Assembly: GCF_026342015.1 (NCBI RefSeq)
Contig: NZ_JAPENL010000002.1
Span: 625,001-689,000 of the forward strand
Source: Micromonospora lupini
GTDB taxonomy: Bacteria > Actinomycetota > Actinomycetes > Mycobacteriales > Micromonosporaceae
Reading direction: 5' to 3'
DNA length: 64,000 bases
The notes under the pieces were generated by a model, which was not told the DNA's origin, ran no database searches, and saw nothing but the letters and a program-made list of their open reading frames with translations. Below, piece by piece: positions 51,201-59,272 of this stretch (within the stretch, counting starts at the first letter, position 1; every line of letters begins with the position of its first letter). Made by a program: the position numbers and the translations under genes.

Positions 51201-51829
51201 GCCGTGCCGGGCAGACTGGGGTCGGCCCAGCGGACGCTGCGCGGCGCGGCAGGGTCGGCGGTGGAGTGCCGGGACGGGTCGGCCTCTCCCGGCCCCTGCT
51301 CCACGGCCGGTGCGGGACGCTGGGCGGGCACCACGAGCCGGCCCGTGCCCACGTCGGGTCGGTCCTCGTCGGGCCGCACGGGCGGCGCGCTCACAGGCGT
51401 CAGGCGGCCGGACGAGCCCCCGCCGCCAAGGTGCGCGACGCCGTTGATCTCCGCATCGCCGTGGCGGACGCCGTTGCGCTCGCCGTCGCCGTTGCTCTCG
51501 CTGTCGCTCTCGATCTCGGCCTCGTCGTGGTGGACACCGTTGGTGTGGTGGTGACCGTTGACCCGGGCCTGCCGCTCGGAGTCACCGTTCAGCCCGGGCA
51601 GAGGCGCGGGCAGATCGCCATGCCTCGTGGAGGAGGTGCGCCAACCCGACGCGGGAGGTTGCTGCCACGGTGGCACCTGCTCCCCGGCCGGCTCGCGCTC
51701 GGCAGACGGTGACCACCCGCCCGTCGAGGGCGCCCACCCGCTGCCGGGGCGGCCCGGGTCGTCGTGCTGACCCGTTCCGTCACCGTGCTCTCCCGGGGTG
51801 GCGGCTCCGGGTTGCCCTGTTTCACTCAC
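48245..51829 (-). CDS. 1194-residue disordered protein with RPSWAG repeats and a conserved C-terminal domain
   Basis: The first about 830 residues are rich in Pro, Ser, Thr, Gly and Ala and look disordered. About 13 copies of RPSWAGG or close variants (RPSWAGP, RPSWAA, RPSWVGG, RPSWPA) occur every 15-45 residues. The last part holds a folded segment (about 885-960; FDVNAILDAVREVAGVRDA, LADGADPAEVSRQVARLLQ) and, after a linker, another of about 150 residues with RVVIDHVQVSTFGLDANVEV and ending NRRLEALLS. There is no signal peptide or membrane span. AAGGAG precedes the GTG. It is divergent from a TetR-type regulator (147-bp gap). Function unknown; a cytoplasmic scaffold is plausible. Confidence 0.8.
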   Translation of the reverse strand: MSETGQPGAATPGEHGDGTGQHDDPGRPGSGWAPSTGGWSPSAEREPAGEQVPPWQQPPASGWRTSSTRHGDLPAPLPGLNGDSERQARVNGHHHTNGVHHDEAEIESDSESNGDGERNGVRHGDAEINGVAHLGGGGSSGRLTPVSAPPVRPDEDRPDVGTGRLVVPAQRPAPAVEQGPGEADPSRHSTADPAAPRSVRWADPSLPGTAPASIQVPPVGTAASGFEVPPGLRAPTGERSAVDDQPAVSRDWRAPLAAEASAGPGRGDDSEPERPTGDTHRAGESSSIEPDWSGPSWNRPSWGSGWAPPWSRQDGEPAGRPTRDESTPGWVAEPNLPYEPVRAEPTRPYEPVPAEPPRAYDITRDAPQAEADAGRGTPPRPSWAGERPATTPTSGPPVASRPEPAERPSWAGGPTPEPTSGLPADRPSWAAPAPIRAPADPSPRVSGTDPTPTSGPPVPPRTPSPAAERPSWAGGPAPTSGPPAVDRPSWAGGSASGSVSGEPSSGPPAAERPSWAGAASGSAARAEPTSGPPAVERPSWAGGSDPTPASAPPPRPSWAGPASALPPPPRPSWAGGSDPAPTGAPPSRPSWAGDPTPASAPASTRPSWAGPAPADPPRSVDPPLPAPAGPPPTLTDAPPPAAPVRPVAERPSWVGGSPTPVAAELPDWSEGRIPAAPAERPSWPATRPATSPRASDAGESTGPVRPTAPFRLRPATPEPPEPAPAEPTPATPTATGPASAGPPAPSTGAGPASATSGPGRHDRPSPASAPPYAARRSAPDPASSAEPADGGRRPDTSAVLPQRVPAEPDVPVVPEPPAVEPAETPELARIATHLRRDDEPAPLRERPEGFDVNAILDAVREVAGVRDAALRRTPAGAHSLRLDLADGADPAEVSRQVARLLQERMGLAAAPQNVPGLPTTPAPPVRRRAAEPRPAAPRPVEPRAVEPRAAAPRPVEPRAAVEPRAAEPRVAEPGDTGAEPRTAEAAPAGPEQWVGADAARRRRAGAPHRGRATVEEPGSVSAAPTGGATGSPATVGTSYSGGQVTTTESAPSRPLETGGVPGPRVVIDHVQVSTFGLDANVEVRLLAGDDNAAGYATGPAVDGYVLRLCAVAAAAAVDELLRGAENAERGRCFVEHAAVVPFGNCEVATVVVLLVCEGWVEQLAGSALVAGDPRQAVVRATLAAVNRRLEALLS

Positions 51830-51976
51830 CGCGCGCTCCTTGGTCGCCCTCGCTGAGGCTACCGTGTGGGGAGAGTGGCGATAAGTTACAGCGGCGGGCC
51901 ATTTCCACGACGCGGTCGAGGGCCGCCCCGATCTGGGGGGAAAATGCCGGCCCGTACGGAGAACTCGGAGGATCCC

Positions 51977-52615
51977 ATGACCGCTGTGGGGAACGGCGCA
52001 CAGACCGCTGGCAGGCCCACCCGCCTGCCCCGCTCCGCGCGCCGTAAGCAGCTGCTCGCGGCGGCGCAGGAGGTATTCGTCGCGCAGGGCTACCACGCCG
52101 CGGCGATGGACGACATCGCCGAGCGGGCCGGGGTTTCCAAGCCGGTGCTCTACCAACACTTCCCGGGAAAGATGGACCTCTACCTGGCCCTGTTGGACAC
52201 GCACTGTGACGCCATCGTCGCTCAGGTGCACGAGGCCATGCGCGGCACCAGTGACAACAAGGAGCGGGTCAGCGCGTCGGTGCGCGCGTACTTCGACTTC
52301 GTCGATCACGAGAGCGAGGCGTTCCGCCTCGTCTTCGAGTCGGACCTGCGTAACGACCCGGCGGTGCGGCAGCGGGTGGAGCGGGTCGAGCAGGGCTGCA
52401 TCGCGGCGATCACCGACACCATCATCTCCGACACCGGCGTGAGCCGGTCGCACGCCGAGTTGCTCGCCTCCGGGCTGGTCGGCGCGGCCGAGACCGCCGC
52501 GCAGTTCTGGCTGGCCGGTGGCCGGCAGGTGCCGAAGGCGGAGGCCGAGGCCCTGGTGGCGGCGTTGTCCTGGCGGGGCATCGCGAGCTTCCCGCTGCAA
52601 GGTGAGTCAGCCTGA
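51977..52615 (+). CDS. TetR-family transcriptional regulator
   Basis: A 212-residue regulator. The N-terminal helix-turn-helix reads RRKQLLAAAQEVFVAQGYH, then MDDIAERAGVSKPVLYQHF. The C-terminal ligand domain (about 80-205) is all-alpha. CGGAGG precedes the ATG. It is divergent from the RPSWAG protein gene and precedes the DUF3107 gene by 62 bp. Ligand and targets unknown; control of the divergent operon is plausible. Confidence 0.92.
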   Translation: MTAVGNGAQTAGRPTRLPRSARRKQLLAAAQEVFVAQGYHAAAMDDIAERAGVSKPVLYQHFPGKMDLYLALLDTHCDAIVAQVHEAMRGTSDNKERVSASVRAYFDFVDHESEAFRLVFESDLRNDPAVRQRVERVEQGCIAAITDTIISDTGVSRSHAELLASGLVGAAETAAQFWLAGGRQVPKAEAEALVAALSWRGIASFPLQGESA

Positions 52616-52677
52616 CCGCCGACCCCGTGATCGGATAGCCTTCGCAGGGCGGTTATCGCCCCAGTTGAGGAGGCACA

Positions 52678-52905
52678 GTGGAGGTCAAGATCGGCGTGCA
52701 GTACGCGCCGCGCGAGCTGGTAGTGGACAGCGCGCAGTCGCCGGCCGAGATCGAGCAGATCGTCACCGACGCCTTCGCCGGCAACGGCGGCACGCTCTCC
52801 CTGACCGACGAGAAGGGCCGACGGGTCATCGTTCCGGTCGAGAAGGTCGCCTACGTCGAGATCGCCGAGGCGTCCCCGCGATCGGTCGGTTTCACCGTTC
52901 GCTGA
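52678..52905 (+). CDS. DUF3107 family protein
   Basis: A 75-residue protein conserved in actinobacteria: VEVKIGVQYAPRELVVDS, EIEQIVTDAFAGNGGTLSL, VPVEKVAYVEIAE and SVGFTV(R). A small alpha/beta fold with no known activity; usually an ATP-binding association is suggested for the group but not shown. The GTG start follows TGAGGAGG. Confidence 0.9.
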   Translation: MEVKIGVQYAPRELVVDSAQSPAEIEQIVTDAFAGNGGTLSLTDEKGRRVIVPVEKVAYVEIAEASPRSVGFTVR

Positions 52906-52918
52906 CCGGTCCGGCCGT

Positions 52919-52953
52919 CGCGGCAGGTAGGCGTTTCCAGGCCACCTGCCGCG
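52919..52953. terminator. 10-bp terminator hairpin
   Basis: CGCGGCAGGT (52919-52928) pairs perfectly with ACCTGCCGCG (52944-52953) around a 15-base loop that can pair further. It separates the convergent ends of the DUF3107 and ferritin-like genes. Confidence 0.7.
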
Positions 52954-52981
52954 GGCCGGTTCCGCACCCGACGGGTGGCGG

Positions 52982-53632
52982 TCAGTTGTTCAGCCCGGCG
53001 ACCGCCATCCGCGCGGTGTGCGCGGCGGTGAGCCTCCCGAACAACCCCGGCACGTCGACCCGGTCGCCCCACGCGATCAGCGCGGTGAGCGCGGCCCGTT
53101 CGGCGGCGACGCGCCCGGCCTGGGACAACGCCTCGCCAACCAGCCGCCGGGCCCACATGGAGAGCCGACCGGCCACCCGGGGATCCTCGGCGACGGCCCC
53201 CCGGATCTCGGCGACGGCGAACTCCGCGTACCGGGAGTCGTGCAGCACGTCCAGCACCAGCGCCCGGTCGGGCTCGTCCAGCGCGTCGGCGATCTCCCGG
53301 AGGAAGTCGTCGGTGATCGCGTCGCCCACGTACGCCTTGGTGACCACCTCCGCCCAGTCCCGCGGCTCAGTGGAGTCGTGGTACGCCTGCAACGGCTGCA
53401 CGTAGGGCGTCATCGCCTCCTCCGGCGGCAGGCCCAGCGCGGTGAGCCGGTCGGCGAGCCGCCGGTAGTTGCCGATCTCGGCTGCGGCCATCTGGCTCAG
53501 CGCGGCGCGTCGGTGCAGGTCGGGGGCGAGTCGCGCGTCGCCGGCCATGCGTTCGAAGGCGAGCAGCTCACCGAAGGCGACCAGGCCCAGCAGGGCGGCG
53601 ACGGCGGGACCGGGGGTGGTCGGCGCGGACAC
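52982..53632 (-). CDS. Ferritin-like fold (MiaE-like) protein
   Basis: A 216-residue all-alpha protein of the ferritin-like, MiaE-like group common in actinobacteria. Candidate di-iron ligands lie in FGELLAFERMAGDARL (Glu), MAAAEIGNYRRL (Glu) and later YAEFAVAEIRGAV and WARRLVGEALSQAG. Substrate unknown; tRNA hydroxylation is the activity of the namesake. Convergent with the DUF3107 gene. Confidence 0.82.
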   Translation of the reverse strand: MSAPTTPGPAVAALLGLVAFGELLAFERMAGDARLAPDLHRRAALSQMAAAEIGNYRRLADRLTALGLPPEEAMTPYVQPLQAYHDSTEPRDWAEVVTKAYVGDAITDDFLREIADALDEPDRALVLDVLHDSRYAEFAVAEIRGAVAEDPRVAGRLSMWARRLVGEALSQAGRVAAERAALTALIAWGDRVDVPGLFGRLTAAHTARMAVAGLNN

Positions 53633-53948
53633 GAGCGCAGGCTACCGTGCGGAACGGGAGCCGCGTGGCCCGCGCGGGGCACGGACGAGCACCCGAGGAA
53701 GTGTGGCGCAGGTCACATCCAATGGCCCCGCGTGGCGGCTGGCCGACCGGGAATCGGGACGTGAGCTTGCCTGTTCAGGTAGCATAGAGCAGTTGCCGTG
53801 GGCGCCGATCTGATCGAAGCGCAGCCCGCGGCGCGCGTGCGGCCCGGTCCGGCTCGGCAATCTGCCGCCGACCGTGTGGCCCGCGTCATACCGAACGCGC
53901 CCTGAGGACATGACGGGCGCACCCACGAGAGGGCACCCCCACATCCAG
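53633..53948. other. Upstream region and 5' leader of the DEAD-box helicase gene
   Basis: A 316-base gap between divergent genes. It contains CTTGCC and, further on, TAGCATAG, which could serve as a weak -35/-10 pair near 53765-53790, leaving a leader of about 160 bases. An alternative ATG at 53910 lies in this leader. Nothing else recognised. Confidence 0.45.
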
Positions 53949-55658
53949 ATGAGCGACCTGACTCAAGATCTGTTGGACGGCCAGGAACTGGCCCCCACCG
54001 CCCCGGTCCGACCCGAGGCTCCCACCTTCGCCGCACTCGGCGCCCGCGAGGAGACCGTCGAGGCGCTGGCTGCGGCCGGCATCACCCGCGCGTTCGCCAT
54101 CCAGGAGTACGCGATCCCGATCGCCCTGCGTGGCGTCGACCTGATCGGCCAGGCGCCCACCGGCACCGGCAAGACCCTCGGCTTCGGCGTGCCGCTGCTC
54201 GACCGGGTCTTCGCGCCCGGTGAGGGCAGCGACGGCGTGCCGCAGGCACTTGTCGTCGTCCCCACCCGCGAGCTGGGCATCCAGGTCGCCAAGGACCTGG
54301 CCGCCGCCGGCCGGACGCGCGGCGTCCGCGTGCTGCCGATCTACGGCGGTGTCGCGTACGAGCCGCAGATCGACGCGCTGCGCAAGGGCGTCGAGATTCT
54401 GGTCGGCACCCCGGGCCGACTGATGGACCTGCAGAAGCAGAAGCACCTCCGACTGGACCGGGTGCACGCGCTGGTCCTCGACGAGGCCGACCGGATGCTC
54501 GACCTGGGCTTCCTCGACGACGTCGAGAAGATCCTGGCGATGCTTCCGGAGGACCGACAGACGATGCTCTTCTCGGCGACCATGCCGGACCCGATCGTCA
54601 CCCTGTCCCGGCGCTTCCTGCGCCAGCCGATGACGATTCACGCCGGGCACACCGCCGAGACCGGGCCGTCGCCGCAGACCGAACAGTTGGTCTACCGCAC
54701 CCACTCGATGAACAAGGTCGAGGTGGTGGCGCGCATCCTCCAGGCGGAGGGGCGTGGCCTGACCATGATCTTCACGCGCACCAAGCGGGCTGCCGACCGG
54801 GTCGCCGAGGATCTCGACTTCCGCGGGTTCGCGGTCGCCGCGGTGCACGGTGACCTCGGCCAGGGTGCCCGCGAGCGGGCGCTGCGGGCGTTCCGCGCCG
54901 GCAAGATCGACATTCTGGTGGCCACCGACGTGGCGGCCCGTGGTCTGGACGTCACAGGCGTCACCCACGTGATCAACTACGACTGCCCGGAAGACCAGGA
55001 CACCTACACCCACCGGATCGGTCGTACCGGCCGGGCCGGTGCCACGGGTGTCGCGGTGACCTTCGTCGACTGGGACGACATGCCCCGCTGGCGGATCATC
55101 GACAAGACCCTCGGTCTGGAGATGCCGGAGCCGCCGGAGACGTACCACACGTCGCCGCACCTCTACACCGACCTGCACATCTCCACCGAGGTCAGCGGCA
55201 CTCTGCCCACTGCCGAGCGCACCCGGGCCGGGCTGTCCGCCGAGATCGAGGAAGACCTGGGCGGGACGACCCGTTCCCGCCGGGGCGACAGCGGTGGCCG
55301 GGGTCCGCGACGCGGTGAGAGCCGGGGCGACGGCCGCGGCGACGGCCGGGGCGAGCGCCGTGGCCGGGGCGACGGCCGCCGGGACCGCACCGACGCCGGC
55401 ACGCCGGCCGCCGAGGCACCCACGGACGCCGCTGGCGACGACGCCAGCCGCACCCCGCGCCGCCGGCGTCGCCGCCGGGCCGGCGAGACGGTGGCGGGCG
55501 AGCCGACCGCGGTGATCGCGGCCGACACGGCACCGGCCGAACCGGCCTCCGCCTCCGCCGCGACCGCCGAGGGCGAGGCAGCGAAGCCGCGCCGCCGCCG
55601 GCGTCGCCGTGGTGGCGGTTCCGGCGCGGGTACGCCGGCCGAGGCGACCGCGGACTGA
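53949..55658 (+). CDS. DEAD-box RNA helicase, RhlE/DeaD-like
   Basis: A 569-residue RNA helicase. The Q motif is AIQEYAIPIAL; motif I is APTGTGKT; Ia VVPTREL; Ib TPGR; II DEAD (VLDEADRML); III FSATMP; IV MIFTRTKRAAD; V ATDVAARGLDV; VI HRIGRTGRAG. After residue 435 comes a disordered tail rich in Arg/Gly/Asp (for example RGDGRGDGRGERRGRGD) and Ala/Glu/Arg-rich blocks, an RNA-binding type region. The ATG at 53949 matches the family start; 53910 is an alternative. A strong hairpin follows. Confidence 0.94.
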   Translation: MSDLTQDLLDGQELAPTAPVRPEAPTFAALGAREETVEALAAAGITRAFAIQEYAIPIALRGVDLIGQAPTGTGKTLGFGVPLLDRVFAPGEGSDGVPQALVVVPTRELGIQVAKDLAAAGRTRGVRVLPIYGGVAYEPQIDALRKGVEILVGTPGRLMDLQKQKHLRLDRVHALVLDEADRMLDLGFLDDVEKILAMLPEDRQTMLFSATMPDPIVTLSRRFLRQPMTIHAGHTAETGPSPQTEQLVYRTHSMNKVEVVARILQAEGRGLTMIFTRTKRAADRVAEDLDFRGFAVAAVHGDLGQGARERALRAFRAGKIDILVATDVAARGLDVTGVTHVINYDCPEDQDTYTHRIGRTGRAGATGVAVTFVDWDDMPRWRIIDKTLGLEMPEPPETYHTSPHLYTDLHISTEVSGTLPTAERTRAGLSAEIEEDLGGTTRSRRGDSGGRGPRRGESRGDGRGDGRGERRGRGDGRRDRTDAGTPAAEAPTDAAGDDASRTPRRRRRRRAGETVAGEPTAVIAADTAPAEPASASAATAEGEAAKPRRRRRRRGGGSGAGTPAEATAD

Positions 55659-55675
55659 CGAAGCGAGATTCCCTC

Positions 55676-55715
55676 GACATCCCCCGCACCGCCTCAGCGC
55701 GGTACGGGGGATGTC
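55676..55715. terminator. 17-bp terminator hairpin after the helicase gene
   Basis: GACATCCCCCGCACCGC (55676-55692) pairs with GCGGTACGGGGGATGTC (55699-55715) at 16 of 17 positions around a 6-base loop. No T-run follows. The next gene begins 33 bp on. Confidence 0.82.
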
Positions 55716-55747
55716 TCCTTCCCACCCCACCTGCCGAAGATGGAACG

Positions 55748-56914
55748 ATGCCGGAACCACTGGATGCCGCCCTGACCGAGGTTCGTGCCCTGCTGCTCGA
55801 CCCCGCGTTGACCCGGGCGGTCGCCGCCGGGCGTCGCCGCGGACACCGTCCCACGGTCGTGCGGGCCGAGCTGCGTCCGGTGACGCTCAAGGCCGGCCCC
55901 CGGTTGCAGATCGCCACCTCCGACGGCGCACGCCCGTACACCCGCAACGTCGCCCCCGGTCCGGAGGCCGCCGTCGCGGTCGACGAACTGCTGGCCGAGC
56001 CCTTCGGCAACTGGCACGTGGAGACGGCCGACGCGACCCTCCAACTGCGGGTGACCAAATCCGGTGAGGCGCAGGTGCACCGGGCCGCGACGACACGGCC
56101 GGCGGCGACGCCGGGCGGAAACGACCGGGCCAAGGAATACCTGCTCGACCCCGGCGACCCGATCTTCGCGGAGATCGGCGGCTCGGCGGCCAAGCGTCGC
56201 CAGGTCGACGCGTTCCTCCGGGCCCTGGCCGCGACCCTGCCCGACGACCTGACCGGCCCACTGCGGGTGGTCGACCTGGGCTGCGGCAACGCCTACCTGA
56301 CCTTCGCCGCGTACCGCTACCTCGCCAGTCGGGGGCTCGACGTCGAGCTTGTCGGCGTGGACGTCCGGGAGGACCAGCGGCGGCGCAACACCGAGCTGGC
56401 GCAGCGACTGGGCTGGGCCGACAAGGTCAGCTTCGTCGCCGGCACGATCGCCGAGGCAGTCGTCGACCCCGCCCCGGATCTGGTGCTGGCGCTGCACGCG
56501 TGCGACACCGCCACCGACGAGGCCCTGGCCCGCGCGGTGCGCTGGCAGGCCCGCTGGGTGCTGGCCGCGCCGTGCTGCCACCACGACCTGGCCAAGCAGC
56601 TCCGCGCCCAGCCCACCCCGGCGCCGTACGACCTGTTGACCCGGCAGGGCATCCTGCGCGAACGCTTCGCCGACGTGCTCACCGACGCGCTGCGCGCGGG
56701 GCTGCTGCGGGTGCACGGGTACCGGGCCGAGGTGGTGGAGTTCGTCGACTCCCAGCACACGCCCCGCAACCTGCTGATCCGAGCCCGCCGTGGCGGCACC
56801 GGCGACCCACGACTGTCGGAGTACCGCGAACTCGTCGACCAGTGGCGGGTCACGCCCCGGCTGGAGACACTGCTCGCCGCCGACGAGCCACCCACCACCC
56901 GGGCGGGTAATTAA
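55748..56914 (+). CDS. Class I SAM-dependent methyltransferase (Methyltransferase_32-like)
   Basis: A 388-residue protein. Residues 1-120 form a non-catalytic N-terminal domain. The SAM site is VVDLGCGNAYLTFAAY, and the acid loop is VELVGVDVREDQRRR. LALHACDTATDEAL and LAAPCCHHDLAKQLR are typical of a family whose members are predicted to methylate RNA or protein. Target unknown. Cytosolic. The CDS ends before an inverted repeat that separates it from a convergent gene. Confidence 0.87.
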   Translation: MPEPLDAALTEVRALLLDPALTRAVAAGRRRGHRPTVVRAELRPVTLKAGPRLQIATSDGARPYTRNVAPGPEAAVAVDELLAEPFGNWHVETADATLQLRVTKSGEAQVHRAATTRPAATPGGNDRAKEYLLDPGDPIFAEIGGSAAKRRQVDAFLRALAATLPDDLTGPLRVVDLGCGNAYLTFAAYRYLASRGLDVELVGVDVREDQRRRNTELAQRLGWADKVSFVAGTIAEAVVDPAPDLVLALHACDTATDEALARAVRWQARWVLAAPCCHHDLAKQLRAQPTPAPYDLLTRQGILRERFADVLTDALRAGLLRVHGYRAEVVEFVDSQHTPRNLLIRARRGGTGDPRLSEYRELVDQWRVTPRLETLLAADEPPTTRAGN

Positions 56915-57008
56915 TAACCTGGCTCGGGCGATGGGCGCGGCCAGCGGCCGGCAGCCCGCCGGCGGCCTGTGGTGACCGTCGGTCACCTCCGTGGGGGCGG
57001 ATGCGGTC

Positions 57009-57060
57009 GTGAGCGGTATACCTCAGAGTCATATTCATACCTCTGCGGTATACCGCTCAC
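57009..57060. repeat. Long inverted repeat with nested GGTATACC palindromes
   Basis: Arms GTGAGCGGTATACCTCAGAG (57009-57028) and CTCTGCGGTATACCGCTCAC (57041-57060) match as an inverted repeat at 19 of 20 positions around an AT-rich 12-base loop (TCATATTCATAC). Each arm contains the 8-bp palindrome GGTATACC. It lies between convergent genes. It can act as a terminator, but the nested palindromes are also operator-like. Confidence 0.85.
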
Positions 57061-57127
57061 CAGCACATCGACACGGCCGACAGCCACAGCGGATGACAAG
57101 CCCCCTTCGCCGCAGGGCGCCTCGGCT

Positions 57128-57568
57128 TCAGCGTCGGCGGTCGCCGTTGTTGCCCCGGTCCCGGACGCCGGAGCGGTCGAAGACCGACACCCGGTCCCCA
57201 CTGCGCACGGTCGACCGGTCGTCGTCGCCCGCAGTGCTCGGGAAGGGCACGACCTTTCCCGAGCTCTCGGCGTTGCCGGCGGCCGTGAACGCGTTCCAGG
57301 AGATGTCGACGAGCAGCTTCTTCGTCTCGGCGTGCCGGATGGCCGCATTGCGTTGCAGCGCCATCCGGGCCCCCAGCACCACCGCGGCCAGCGTGGTGGT
57401 GATCGCGCCGGTGGCGGCCAGCACGTGGGTGCCGGTGGCCGCGTCGGTGCGGAGCACCAGGACCAGCAACCAGATCCAGAACGCGGCGGCGAAGACGCCG
57501 GCCTTGGCGACGAAGAAGAGGCTCACCGCACCGGGCTGGTACGGCTGCGGACGGCTCGATTCGGCCAT
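57128..57568 (-). CDS. Two-span membrane protein of unknown function
   Basis: A 146-residue protein: a short cytoplasmic start (MAESSRPQPYQPGAV), two spans at about 17-40 and 47-68, an Arg/Ala/Glu amphipathic stretch (AIRHAETKKLLVDISWNAF) and an Asp/Arg/Gly-rich disordered tail. GAGGAG precedes the ATG at good spacing. No family recognised. Divergent from the XRE regulator with a 240-bp gap. Confidence 0.78.
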   Translation of the reverse strand: MAESSRPQPYQPGAVSLFFVAKAGVFAAAFWIWLLVLVLRTDAATGTHVLAATGAITTTLAAVVLGARMALQRNAAIRHAETKKLLVDISWNAFTAAGNAESSGKVVPFPSTAGDDDRSTVRSGDRVSVFDRSGVRDRGNNGDRRR

Positions 57569-57808
57569 GGTGCTCCTCGGCGGTGGTCCGGGCGAACGCG
57601 GCACGCGCGTGTGCGCCGTGCCGGGACGGGCACCGAGCTTAGTGGAACAACGACGATGATCGCTCGGTGGCGGTACGAATACTGCCCGCGTCGGAGTCTC
57701 ATCCATGGGACAGTTTGTGCGGTCAGTCAGTGGTTTCCGGTTCCCGGCGTACTACGCTCGGGAGGCGCATCTTCCCAGTGCTCGGCCGGGAGGGAAAGAC
57801 ATACCGGG

Positions 57809-58225
57809 ATGGGTTCCGCAGACGTGTCACCGCAGATGGCGTTCGCCCGCTTTGTCCGGCGTGCCATCGACGACGCTCGCGACGAGCGCGGCTGGACCGT
57901 GACTGATCTTGCCTCGCACACGGGTGTGGGCCGCTCCACCGTGTTCCGTTGGCTCGCCGGCGACTGGCAGGATTACCCCGAGCTGGCCAAGGTGCGCGGC
58001 TTCTGCGCCGCACTGGATCTGCCGGTGGCTGCCGCGTTCCGCGCCCTCGGGCTGCCCGACACGGGCCCGGCGACCCGGCGCCGCAGCGATGACGGCCCGG
58101 TCGAGGCCGACGTGCGGGCGATCCTCGACCGACTGGCCGATCCCTCAGTCCCGGCCGAGGAGAAGCACCACATCCGCGACCTGCTCCGCTACCTGGCCCG
58201 CCGCCCCACCCGCCGCGCCGGCTAA
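57809..58225 (+). CDS. XRE-family helix-turn-helix regulator
   Basis: A 138-residue protein with an N-terminal HTH: FARFVRRAIDDARDERGWTV, LASHTGVGRSTVFRWLAG, DYPELAKVRGFCAALDLPV. The C-terminal 60 residues contain a helix (EADVRAILDRLADPSVPAEE) and an Arg-rich end. It is a likely DNA-binding protein; targets are unknown. The ATG is 14 bp after AGGGA; a start at 57836 is possible. Confidence 0.85.
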   Translation: MGSADVSPQMAFARFVRRAIDDARDERGWTVTDLASHTGVGRSTVFRWLAGDWQDYPELAKVRGFCAALDLPVAAAFRALGLPDTGPATRRRSDDGPVEADVRAILDRLADPSVPAEEKHHIRDLLRYLARRPTRRAG

Positions 58226-58257
58226 CCACCCCCACCCCACCCACCCCCTCGTGTGTC

Positions 58258-58316
58258 GATCATGAAGTTGTTGCCGCCCGAGACACGCCGACGCGGGCGG
58301 CAACAACTTCATGATC
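58258..58316. repeat. 23-bp perfect inverted repeat between convergent genes
   Basis: Arms at 58258-58280 and 58294-58316 are perfectly complementary around a 13-base loop. The arm begins GATCATGAAGTTGTTGCCGC. It lies between the ends of the XRE gene and the secreted metal-associated protein gene. It could be a bidirectional terminator or a copy of a dispersed palindrome family. Confidence 0.88.
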
Positions 58317-58336
58317 AATGGAGGGGGCGGGCGGGG

Positions 58337-59272
58337 TCAGGCGACGGTCAGGGTGAATTCGGCCGTGTGCACCTGGTCGGCCACCTGGAAGTCGAGGTAG
58401 AGGCGGTAACGGCCCGGGCCCGGGATGGTCAGCCAGAACTTCACCTGGCCGTCGGCCAGCTCCGGTTCGGGGTGCACGTGCAGGTAGCCGAGGTCGCCCT
58501 CGCGCAGCGCCACCAGGTGGCCGTACGCCCCGAGGTAGCGCTGCAGCACCGCGCCGCCGTCCGCGCCGTCGATCCGGAGGGTGAGCGGCACCGTGACGCC
58601 GACCTGCGGGCTGCCCTGGTAGCCGACGGTGAACCCGTCCACAGTCGTCGAGGTGGCCGCCGCCGGCAGCGGACGAGGCTGGTATCCGCCCGGCACTACC
58701 AGGTCCACGCCGAGGGTGAGGGCGCTCTGGGCGCCGTTGTCGGCGACCACGGTGAAGTCGGCGTACGCCCGCCAGACACCGGGCTGAGGGAGGGTCACCG
58801 GCACCGCCCAGGTGCCGTCGGCCGCCATTGTCGGGTGCAGGTGCTGGTAGCCCGTCAGGTCCCGACGGACCACGATGAGGTGCATCGGCTTGTCGTGCAC
58901 GATGGCGAACCGGGTGACCGGGCGGCGTTGCACGTCGCGTACCTGAAAGCGGAGCTGCCCGGGGCGGCCGACCGGGAACTCGGTGGCCAGGGGGACGAGC
59001 GTGTATCCGCCCGAGCTGACCGACAGGCCGCCGGGCTCGGCAGCCACGCCCTGGTCGGCGCCGGCCACGGACCCGTGATCGTGGGCCCCGGTGCCCGGCG
59101 GGTGGGTGTGGTCGGCGGTCAGCGCCGCAGCGCCGCTGACGCCGCCGGTGGCGGGGGTGCCGTTCATGCGGCCGAGGCCGAAGCCGAGCAGCACGGCGAG
59201 CACCAGCCCGCCAACCACGAGCGCCAGCCGGACGGTGCTCCGGTCCGGCGTGACGGCGGTCTGCTCAGGCAC
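58337..59272 (-). CDS. Secreted/membrane-anchored cupredoxin-like protein paired with CopZ
   Basis: A 311-residue protein with an N-terminal span at about 15-36 (LALVVGGLVLAVLLGFGLG), a His-rich linker (DHTHPPGTGAHDHGS), and two beta-sandwich-like modules. The His/Met motifs HDKPMHLIVVRRDLTGYQHLHP and GHLVALREGDLGYLHVHPEPE (each given here over 20 in parts: KPMHLIVV, YQHLHP, GYLHVHPEP) suggest copper handling outside the membrane. Its GTG start overlaps the copZ stop by 8 bp, so both are made together. Confidence 0.8.
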   Translation of the reverse strand: MPEQTAVTPDRSTVRLALVVGGLVLAVLLGFGLGRMNGTPATGGVSGAAALTADHTHPPGTGAHDHGSVAGADQGVAAEPGGLSVSSGGYTLVPLATEFPVGRPGQLRFQVRDVQRRPVTRFAIVHDKPMHLIVVRRDLTGYQHLHPTMAADGTWAVPVTLPQPGVWRAYADFTVVADNGAQSALTLGVDLVVPGGYQPRPLPAAATSTTVDGFTVGYQGSPQVGVTVPLTLRIDGADGGAVLQRYLGAYGHLVALREGDLGYLHVHPEPELADGQVKFWLTIPGPGRYRLYLDFQVADQVHTAEFTLTVA

